Shown here: piece after piece, positions 38,860 through 48,100 of the stretch
Layout of the letters: each line of letters opens with the position of its first letter
How positions within the stretch are numbered: the stretch's first letter is position 1
Origin: WHSO01 sp963732875
Lineage (GTDB): Bacteria > Pseudomonadota > Alphaproteobacteria > SMXQ01
Length of the DNA stretch: 64,000 bases
Assembly (NCBI GenBank): GCA_963732875.1
Contig: CAVTBD010000002.1
Location: 1,364,001-1,428,000, forward strand
Direction: 5' to 3'
Translations under genes and position numbers: made by a program
The notes under the pieces: model-generated
What the model was told of the DNA's origin: nothing
Databases searched by the model: none
Seen by the model: the letters and a program-made list of their open reading frames with translations, nothing else

Positions 38860-39534
38860 CTATTCAATAGGCGTGCCGGCGCGCCAGCCCATTTCCCAGA
38901 AGTCAGTCTCGAGCCGGGTCGCTTCCTTGAAGATTACGATCAGCTCGGCCTCGCGCGCGGGCGTGGCATAGAGATCCGCGAGGTGGTCCAGGTGCGCCCG
39001 CGCCTTCGCCGCGACCTCCTGGTATGGCGCGCCGGCATACTCGTCGATCCAGACGCGATAGGGGTTCGTTGCAGCGCACGCATAGGGTCGCACTGCGAGC
39101 CGTGCCGCTATCTCCGCATAGCCGACCACGCAGGGCGCAAGCGCCACTCGGAGCGTCAGCAGATCGCCGCGCATGCCCGCGTCAAGCACATAGCGCGTAT
39201 AGGCCAGCATCTCGGCAGCGGGACGCGCTTGCTCAAGTTCGTCGGGCGATAGACCCCAGCGAGCACAGAGCTTCACGTGAAGGTTCATCTCGACGTCGAG
39301 GATCGCCGACAGGCCGGCCGCAGCTTCGCGCATATCAGCCAGTTGAAGTGATTTGTAGACGGCGAGCGCGTAGGCGCGGGCAAACTCGATAAGGAACAGG
39401 TAGTCCTGAACAAGGTAGTGACGAAAGGCCGCCTCATTCAAGGTGCCATCGGCCATCCCCGTGGTGAAGGGGTGCTCGGTAAAGGCGCGCCACTCGGCGG
39501 ATGCCTCTCTCTTCAGGCCCTCAAAGAAGCTCAT
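38860..39534 (-). CDS. tenA: TenA family protein (thiaminase II / aminopyrimidine aminohydrolase)
   Basis: 224 residues; the ATG at 39534 has AGGAG six bases upstream. The family marks are WRAFTEHPFTTGMADGTLN and YLVQDYLFLIEFARAYALAV. The catalytic cysteine lies in ALAPCVVGYAEIA and the conserved C-terminal glutamate region is LETDFWEMGW. TenA salvages the pyrimidine part of degraded thiamin. No other thiamin gene is close; the gene lies inside IS66 debris and looks like cargo. It ends immediately beyond the IS66 scrap. Confidence 0.9.
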   Translation of the reverse strand: MSFFEGLKREASAEWRAFTEHPFTTGMADGTLNEAAFRHYLVQDYLFLIEFARAYALAVYKSLQLADMREAAAGLSAILDVEMNLHVKLCARWGLSPDELEQARPAAEMLAYTRYVLDAGMRGDLLTLRVALAPCVVGYAEIAARLAVRPYACAATNPYRVWIDEYAGAPYQEVAAKARAHLDHLADLYATPAREAELIVIFKEATRLETDFWEMGWRAGTPIE

Positions 39535-39581
39535 GGTCTCCTGCTGGACTTGGTCGATGCCTCGGATCTCGATTGTATTCC

Positions 39582-39950
39582 TTACGGAGCAACGGGCACC
39601 AGATGCGGACGCTGGCCACCATAGAATGAAAGCACACGCTTCAGCTCGATCGCGTGGAAGGCACGTGCCTCCAAGCCCGCCAGATCGCCAGAAAAGACCC
39701 CCAGAACCTGGGCCGCCAGGAAGAACCCACGGGAGGGAATGCCGGACCGCTTCTTGCTGACGCAAAGTGCAGCCAAGATTGGGCGACCGGCGGCCACGTC
39801 GTCCTGCATGAGGGTCTCGAGTGCCTCACCGATACGATGAATCGTCCGCGGCGGCTCAAGTCCGAGGCGGTCGGCGAGATCTTTGTACGTCGTGGTTTTT
39901 CCGGTCTGGGCCTGATCTATGAGAGCGTGGCGGAGACGTTCTTTCAACAT
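39582..39950 (-). CDS. Unknown protein with alkyltransferase-like DNA-binding pattern
   Basis: 122 residues from MLKERLRHALIDQAQ at 39950; an upstream ATG at 39971 would add seven. The stretch TTTYKDLADRLGLEPPRTIH followed by IGEALETLM resembles the winged-helix DNA-binding part of O6-alkylguanine transferases and alkyltransferase-like proteins. ALCVSKKRSGIPSRGFF sits where the catalytic PCHRV loop would be but lacks that motif. That likeness is weak and by eye. It is encoded just upstream of tenA in the same direction, 47 bases apart, so probably co-transcribed. Confidence 0.45.
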   Translation of the reverse strand: MLKERLRHALIDQAQTGKTTTYKDLADRLGLEPPRTIHRIGEALETLMQDDVAAGRPILAALCVSKKRSGIPSRGFFLAAQVLGVFSGDLAGLEARAFHAIELKRVLSFYGGQRPHLVPVAP

Positions 39951-40270
39951 GCAACTCCGATCAATGGCCATCCGGTGAGCCGGATCGACGACCTCCTCCC
40001 CCGGAACTAGACACCGCGGGCCGCCACGCCCTACCCAACGTGCGAGTAGCGGACGCTTACAAAATAAGTAGGCGATGGAGTGAACGCCCTGACTGACGGC
40101 ATCAACGTGCCAGGAAATCCTAGACAACATATATAAAGGTAATCTGGCCGATACGCTGCCAGACTCTGCTCGTCGCGTCGGCGCAGCAGCCAGATGGTGT
40201 CGTTTATGCCGTGGTCAAGGTCGTATTCAAGAATTTCGCCGTTTTTTTTACGCCTCCATCCTGTCCGGGC

Positions 40271-40363
40271 GGACGAAGAAAAGTATAGTGCCTAGCGAGT
40301 CGCTGATGCCGATACACCCGGGGACACTCAAGTACTATCGTGAGGCAGGATTCCTGCGCTGAA
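40271..40363 (+). pseudogene. C-terminal scrap of a TAXI-type TRAP binding protein
   Basis: A short open stretch reads SIVPSESLMPIHPGTLKYYR then EAGFLR and a stop. The MPIHPGTLKYYREAG ending is typical of the C-terminus of TAXI-family solute-binding proteins. Upstream the sequence is scrambled, with stops in every frame. The remainder of 39951-40510 holds nothing else I can support. Confidence 0.4.
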
Positions 40364-40510
40364 AGGCCGTTCCTGTCGGGTGCGAGGGCATTGACACGTT
40401 AACTGCTGCGCGGTCGTCGGAATTTGATTGGGGCGGCGATCAGGCTGCAATTCTTATGGCAATCAAATTTGCGCCGCCTTTAAAAGATGGAAGAACCTTT
40501 GGAGATAAAT

Positions 40511-40828
40511 ATGGCCGACGGGAAACAACTTGATGAATTAAACCTTTTGGTCGGCGGTGCCATGCTCGTGGACCAGTTCATTCAAGATATAGAAACGAAC
40601 TGCAAAAAACAGAAAATCGAAGCTGACAGGATTGACGTACTTACGGTCATACTTAGGGAGATCGAGCGAATTGCGCATGAACTGACCGGCTGCGGCTCCG
40701 ACCTTTTGTTTTCGGTCGCTGTGGAGCAGCTCGAATTCCATGGCGAGGTTACGTTGGCCGCTGCGATGCGTGACGATGTCGCAAGGGTGCTGAAAGAGCA
40801 TCGAGATGATGATGGGGATAATTTTTAG
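40511..40828 (+). CDS. Hypothetical protein, helical, island-encoded
   Basis: 105 residues; the ATG at 40511 has GGAG six bases upstream. The acidic, helix-forming sequence (LVGGAMLVDQFIQDIETNCK, ILREIERIAHELTGCGSDLL) has no signal peptide or membrane segment. Codon use is clearly lower in GC than the core genome, indicating recent transfer. No family recognised and no partner gene adjacent. Confidence 0.5.
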   Translation: MADGKQLDELNLLVGGAMLVDQFIQDIETNCKKQKIEADRIDVLTVILREIERIAHELTGCGSDLLFSVAVEQLEFHGEVTLAAAMRDDVARVLKEHRDDDGDNF

Positions 40829-41024
40829 AAAGCGTGTACGTGCCTCGGGCGGAGATATTGAGGCCCCGTACCTTCCGATCACGCGGGGATGTTCGGTGCG
40901 CAATCGCACAGCTGTGACCCTTCCCCCGCCCCGCCACTAACGGCGCCGTTGTCTCCCTCCCCATGAAGATGTACCCATTGTTCTATCGAGCGAGCCCGCC
41001 ATATATAAATAAATGGTTTGTAGA

Positions 41025-41909
41025 ATGCAGCCGCAATCAGTTTTGCTGACGGTGCATCATCGTACCACCTACCGATACCGCGCATCGATGGCGTTCGGGC
41101 CGCACCGGCTGATGCTGCGGCCGCGGGAGGGCCCCACCCTGCGGGTGCACGCGCATAATTTAGAGATTTCTCCTGCTGCTACGGTGACTTGGGCGCACGA
41201 CGTCCCTGGCAACGCCGTAGCGACGGCGACCTTCGCAGAGCCGGCGGATGCGCTGGTCATCGATAGCGTCGCCGAACTGGCGCTCGATGTCGACGAGTGG
41301 CCGGTCTTCGATATCGCCGCCTCGGCTTCCACCTATCCGTTCCTACTGAGCGAGGAGGAGATGACCGATCTCGGCGCGCTGCGGCTGCAAGCGTATCTCG
41401 ACTCCGCCGGGCGGTTAAGCGAATGGGCGCAGGATTTTGTGGCCGGCGTGGGCACCGACACGCTGTCACTGCTCAAGGATGTCAGCAACGGCGTCGCTGC
41501 ACAGATCGTCTACGAGGGGCGCGACGACGAGGCCGCGCAGACGCCGGTCGAAACGTTGGCGCGCGGCCGCGGTTCGTGCCGCGATCTCGCGGTGCTGTTC
41601 GTCGATGCTGTGCGCAGCCTGGGATTCGGCGCTCGGATCGTGTCCGGTTACCTGTACGACCCTAACCGTGAGGCAATCGGTTCCGCCGGTGCCGGCTCGA
41701 CTCATGCCTGGGCGGAAGTCTACATACCCGGCGCAGGCTGGATCATGTTCGATCCGACCAATCGCAGCGTCGGCGGGTACAATCTGATCCCGGTTGCCGT
41801 GGCGCGCCATATCCGCCAGACAATGCCCGTTTCCGGCAGCTTCATCGGCGATGCGTCGGCGTTCGAAGCGTTAGAAGTGGCCGTAACGGTGGAGCCCGCG
41901 TCAGCGTAA
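41025..41909 (+). CDS. Transglutaminase-like cysteine protease family protein
   Basis: About 294 residues from MQPQSVLLTVHHRTTYRY. The N-terminal beta domain typical of bacterial transglutaminase-like proteins is followed by the core with its Cys-His-Asp triad: ARGRGSCRDLAVLFVDAVRS, then STHAWAEVYIPGAGW, then MFDPTNRSVGG. No signal peptide. Proteins of this class are often proteases or peptide ligases; the role is unproven. It converges on the glucan synthase gene 200 bases away, and the pair may have moved together. Confidence 0.85.
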   Translation: MQPQSVLLTVHHRTTYRYRASMAFGPHRLMLRPREGPTLRVHAHNLEISPAATVTWAHDVPGNAVATATFAEPADALVIDSVAELALDVDEWPVFDIAASASTYPFLLSEEEMTDLGALRLQAYLDSAGRLSEWAQDFVAGVGTDTLSLLKDVSNGVAAQIVYEGRDDEAAQTPVETLARGRGSCRDLAVLFVDAVRSLGFGARIVSGYLYDPNREAIGSAGAGSTHAWAEVYIPGAGWIMFDPTNRSVGGYNLIPVAVARHIRQTMPVSGSFIGDASAFEALEVAVTVEPASA

Positions 41910-42115
41910 GCATCACCGACGGCGGTTCGCATGATGCAACTATCCTTGCAGCAGTTTGCCACGCCCGCGTCCTGTCGTGTCCATTTCGCGGGGTGAGCAC
42001 AAACAGTGCCGCGACCGGCCCATGAACCCCCAGCTTACGTCACTCTTCGATTTCCGAGGAGTAGCTCACTCTCGGGGGCCATTCCCTCAGACGTGCGCTG
42101 GTAGTGGCGCGCACA

Positions 42116-45100
42116 TCACCCGAGACGCACCTGCAGCCGATGCTTGGCGCCGTCATCGGCAAGCCTTAGCTGAAGCGGCTGCTCCAATAGGGTCTCTCCA
42201 TCGATGGCCGCAAAGGCTATGCCACGCCCGACGCCATCCGGATTTTCGACCCGGATATTATACCGTGCCGTGCCGTGCCGAAGCATTATCTCGAATCCCG
42301 CCCATCCCCGCGGGATGCATGGATCAAGATGTAAGACCTCGCCCTGTAAGCGCAGCCCAAGAATACTCTCCACGCCAGCGCGCTGCATCCAGCCGGCCGA
42401 GCCCGTATACCAAGTCCAACCGCCACGCCCAACATGAGGCGGCGTGGCGTAGACGTCAGCGGCAACGACATAAGGCTCTACCTTGTATCTGTACACGTCT
42501 GCCCGAGTGCGAGCGTGATTAATGGGGTTGAGAAGCGAGAACAATCCAGCTGCCTTATCACCCTGCCCAAGTGCCGCGAACGCCATCACAGACCATACAG
42601 CAGCGTGGGTATATTGACCGCCGTTCTCACGGACTCCAGGCGGATAGCCCTTGATGTAGCCGGGATCGAGCGTTGTTTTGTCAAACGGCGGTGCAAACAG
42701 CAACGCCAATCCATCCTTGGAGCGGATCAACTCCCGATCGACCGCCGCCATGGCACGAGCGGCGCGCTCAGTGTTCGCCACACCTGAAATCACCGCCCAG
42801 GACTGCGCAATCGAATCGATTCGGCACTCATCGCTCGTCGCCGAACCGAGCGGCGTACCATCGTCATACCAGGCGCGCCGGTACCAGTCGCCATCCCACG
42901 CCTCACGCTCCAATGATGCCTGCAGTGCCATGGCGTGGGCGCGCCATGTCGTGGCGCGGGTCGTCTCATGGCGCGCATCGGCGAGGGTGGCAAAAGCAGT
43001 GAGCGTCGTGTGGAGCAGCCAGCCCAGCCAGACGCTTTCGCCCTGCCCTCTCTCGCCAACGCGGTTCATGCCGTCGTTCCAGTCGCCGGTGCCGATCAAC
43101 GGCAAGCCATGGCCGCCGACCGCGAGGCTTTGGTCGAGGCCGCGGGCACAGTGCTCAAACAAGTTAGCGCTCTCGTCGGAAACCGTTGGCTCGAAGAAGC
43201 TGTCGTGCTCACCCGCCTCAAGGCTCTGTCCTTCCAGGAAAGGTACCAACTCGTCAAGAACAGCGGCGTCTCCGGTAGCGTGGACATAGTGGGCCGCCGC
43301 GTAGGCGAGCCACGCACGGTCGTCGGAGATCCGAGTGCGCACGCCTTGGCCGGAATGCGGCAGCCACCAATGCTGGACGTCGCCCTCGATGAACTGCCGA
43401 GCCGCCGCGCGCAACAGGTGCTCGCGCGTCATCGCTGGCCGCACGTTTGCGAGCGCCATCCCATCCTGGAGCTGGTCGCGAAAGCCGTAGGCGCCACTCG
43501 CCTGATACAAGGCTGAACGGGCCCAGGCGCGGCAAGCGAGCGTCTGGTAGAGCAGCCAGCCGTTAAGCATAATGTCCATAGACCGATCGGGCGTTTTCAC
43601 TTGGATCGCGCCAAGAACGTTGTCCCAGTAATCGCTGACCTCGGACCGCACGGCGTCGAGATCGGCCCTGCGGTAGCGCACGATCAAATCCCGCGCGGTT
43701 TCGGCGCTTGCGGCTTCGCCGAGAAAGAAGACAAGTTCGACGGTTCCGTTCGGAGGCAACTGGACGGTTGTCCGCAGCGCACCACAGGGGTCGAGACCGG
43801 CCCCGACGTTGTTGGAGAACGGCGTCGCATCGGCAAGCGCTGCCGGACTTGCGAGCGTTCCATTACGGCCAATAAACTCCCGCCGGTCACCCGTCCAGTC
43901 CGTCTGGCGGCCGCCCAAATCGGCAAAAGCAATACGCGACCCGAAGGCCGAATTCCATGGATTGCGCGCAAACATCGCGCCGGTGTCGGAATCGATCTCC
44001 GTCGTTACGAAAGGAACCGAAGCTGTCCGCGACGGCCCAAGGACCCATTCGGCATAAGCGGTCACCGAAAGATGCCGCGTGCGGTTCGACGTGTTGCGTA
44101 TTTCGAGGCGTGAAATCTTGATCGGATCGTCGATTGGCGTGTATTGGAGTAAATTGGTCGCAATTCCATGTGCCGCATACCGGAACCGGCTGTACCCCCG
44201 GCCATGATGAACAATATACGTCCCCGCCTCGTCGCGAATTGGCAGAGCGGTTGGGCTCCACAACTCACCCGTGTCGTCATCGCGTAGATAGAACGCCTCG
44301 CCCGAGCGGTCGGAGACTGGGTCGTTTGACCAGGGGGTGAGCTGATTGTCGCGGCTGTTGATGGACCAGGTGAAACCGCCGCCTTCGGTCGCGACCTGGA
44401 ATCCGAAGGCGGGATTAGCGATGATATTGATCCATGGGGCGGGAGTCGACTGACCCGGGCCGAGGATCGCCACATATTCCCGTCCACCGTCGGCAAAGCC
44501 GCCGAGTCCATTGAAAAACTCGAGGTCCGGCGAAGGAGGCGCGCTCGGTGGTTGAGGATTTGAGAGAGCGCGCATTGAGGTCGACCGGACATACGCACCG
44601 GTCTCTTGTACTCGGTCGAGCTGATCGGAAAGACGCCCGCGCTCGGCGACGAGCACCACTCGCGCTACCGACGCGAGAAGGGCCCGAATTTCCGCCGAAA
44701 TCAAATCGGCCCGGAGGATGAAGATGCTGCCTGGTGGTCCCTTCACGCCCACCTGCGGTCGCGACTGGCTCTCTCGGAGCAGGGTCTCGAGCGCGACCTG
44801 GAGGTCCTGAGCATAGGAGGCTCCGCGCTCATTCAGGATGACGAGGTCGACTGCGAGCTGCTTCATCCCCCAATATTCGTGGGCCTGTAGCAACTGGTGC
44901 GCGATGTTTAGGTCCTCGGTGTTAGTGATGCGCAGAAGCACGATCGGCAGATCTCCAGAAATGCCCTGTGTCCAGAGCTTCGGCTGTTCGCCGCTGTCAC
45001 GCCGGATCGTGTCGGAAGACGGCCTCAACGTGGGCGCGGTATAGAGTAGGTGTCCCGCGAGACGCTGAAACAAGCCCGCTTCACCCGCGTCGATGCCGAG

Positions 45101-48100
45101 GTGGTGAAGCTGCACCTGCGCCTGCGTCCAGGCCAGCGTAGCCGCTCGCTCGAAAGCGGTGATGTCCCGATGCTTGTCGATGAGGTCGAGTATTGCCTCG
45201 CGCGATGGCGCAACCAGGGTCCAGAAAGCAATGCGCACGATTGCGCCGGGTGCGACACGCACCCGATGGCGCAGGGCGAAGACGGGGTCGAGCACCGTGC
45301 CGACCGTGTTCGAGAGCGGTCGACCGTCGATCACCGCGATCGGCTTTTGGACGCCGCAGCCGCGGCCGAGAAAGCGGGCCCTGTCGGTCTCGACCTCCGG
45401 CTTGCCCACGGCTTCACCGTCGACGACAGCAAGATGCGCGGCCCAGATATCAGGCTCATTCGGCCCGCGCCGTCGACGCGTTGCCAGGATTGCGCCAACA
45501 GCGGGGAGATACTCGGTCTCGACAAACAACTTGGAAAAGGCCGGATGAGCAATGTCAGCGGCCTGGGACGCCAGGACGAGCTCGGCATAGGAAGTGACGT
45601 CAATCTCTCGCACGTTACTGCCAGAATTCGAAATCGAAACGCGGCGGACCTCCCCATCGTCTTCCGCCGATACCAGCACCTCCATGGTCGTGTTCAGCGT
45701 TCCATCATGACGCACGAACTCGGCGCGGCCCTCATCGAACGTGACAGCATAGTCGTCGGGTTCCGCACTGCTCGGCTGAAGACCTGCCGACCAAACGTCG
45801 CCGCTAATAACGTCTCTGAGGAACACGTACGAACCCCAATTGTCACACGTGACATCCTCGCGCCACCTAGTCACAGACAGGTCCTGCCATCGGCTGTAAC
45901 CCGAGCCGGCAGCCGTTAACATCACGGCATAGCGTCCGTTCGAGAGCAGGTGCGTGGCCGGCGTCGCGTCATGCGCGGTGGCAAAATGCCGGCCGCCGGG
46001 TGCGCCAGTATCGCGGATCTTGGCAGCGGACTTTGCCTCTGCTGCCCAAGGCCGGATAATCGCGACGTCACGTGGTGTGCGCTCCTGCAGGAGCAACTCC
46101 GTTGCCTGGACGATGGGTTCAGCGTGAAATCGCTGTCGCATCACGCCATCCAGCAACGCATCGGCGATGGCAATGATCGTCATGCCTTGATGATGCGCCA
46201 TGAAGTTCCGCACAATGGCCGGGCTCTCGCCCCCTTCGGGCAACCGGATCGGCGTATAGTCCAGGGCGTCGTAGAAGCCATAGCGGCCGCACGCGCCAGC
46301 GTCGGCAAGCCGGTCGAAATTGCGGGCAGCGGCGTGGGGATCGACCATCGTTGCAAGCGCGGTCGCATAGGGGGCGACGACGGCATTTTCGCCGAGACCA
46401 CGCTTCAACCCGAGACCAGGGATGCCAAAGTTCGAGTACTGGTATGTGAATTCCAGATCACGCGCGTTGTACGTAGATTCGGATATCCCCCAGGGTAGGC
46501 TGAGTTTTGCCCCATAGTCGATCTGGCGGCGCACGATCAGCCGGCTCGTGCGCTCGATGAGGCTGCCGACCGGTGCGCGCATGACGAGCGACGGCATCAA
46601 ATACTCGAACATCGATCCAGACCAAGAGATCAGTGCAGCGCCGTGGGCGACCGCCGTCACCGCGCGACCGAGGTGGAACCAATGGCGGACCGGGATGTCG
46701 CCTTTGGCAATCGCAAAAAAACTCGTGAGCCGGGCCTCGGAAGCGAGGAGATCGTAGCAGCTCGGATCGAGCGTCCCTTCTGGTGCCCGGTAGCCGATCG
46801 AGAGAAGCTTGCGCTCGCGATCGAACAGAAAGCCGAACTCCATCGCGAGCGCTGTCGCCCGAGCAGTCTCTTCAAGGTCCGTGAGACGCCTCTGCATAAC
46901 GGTGGCTGCAGCTGCCGACTGACCGAGGTCACGACGATGGGTCTCGACCGAGAGCCGGATCGCATCTGCCCAGAACCGCATATCCGCGCCGGTATCGTCG
47001 TCTCGTTCGATTGCAATCGCGCGAGCGATATCGGTGATAGTCTCGGCCTGGACGGAAAGCCCCGCGAGTCGTTCCGCGATATCCTTCCCATCCGTGGCCC
47101 CCTGTCGCACGCCGGCCGCGAGCAGAGTGTACGTGTCATCGAACTGGTGCCAGGTCACCGTCTGCGTTCGGCGTCCATCCCGCAGGCGGTCCGCCTCGTC
47201 GCGTGCAAGATCGAGTGCATCTCCAATGCCGGCAAGACGCCGTGCATTCGCGAGCGGTAGACCGCGCCATTCCCGACACGCATTGGCGAGTGCGATAAGG
47301 TGTCCGGCCAGGTTACCGCTGTCGACGGAGGAGACGTACCGAGGTTCGAGCGGCCGCAAATCCTGCGTGTCATACCAGTTGTAGAAATGGCCACGGAAGC
47401 GCGCGAGGCTGCTCATGGTCGCTAGCGTCGCCTCTAGTCGCTCGATCGCCTCGATGGTTCCTATCCATCCGAAGTCGCGGGCACACACCACCGACAGGAG
47501 ATAGAGGCCAAGATTTGTCGGCGAGGTGCGGTGCGCGAGCATCGGCGCCGGGTCCTCCTGGAAATTGTCCGGCGGCAACATGTGATCGGCCGGCGTGACG
47601 AAGATCTCAAAGAACCTCCAGGTCCGGCGGGCGATCAACCGCAAGGCGAGAGCGTCGGAGTCCGACACGGGAAGTCGACCTGCGATGCGGGGAGACAGGC
47701 TTACCCAGCGGGCGACAGCGGGCGACGCAATCCAGAGCGCCGCGAACGGCATCGCTACCGGCCATATCTCGTGCCCTAAAAGCCACGCGACGACCGCGGC
47801 CACAACGCCGATGATGACCCCGCCGGCCATCCGACGATAGAAGCCGAAAAAATCGAGCCGACGACCGATCGTTGCTTGGGCCGCCGGGACCCATTCGAGC
47901 AGATGTCGGCGGGTGACGAGCAGCCTGACCAGGGTCCGCCCGATTGCATCTCCCATCAGCCATGACTGGTGGGCTAGAAAAATGATCAGCAAGGCCGACT
48001 GGGTCAAAGCGAGGCGAGTATCCCTGCCGAGCGCGCTGAGATGGCTGCGGAGCGTGATCCCCGGGCGACGCGGCACGATAGCCCCGATGACGGGGATCAA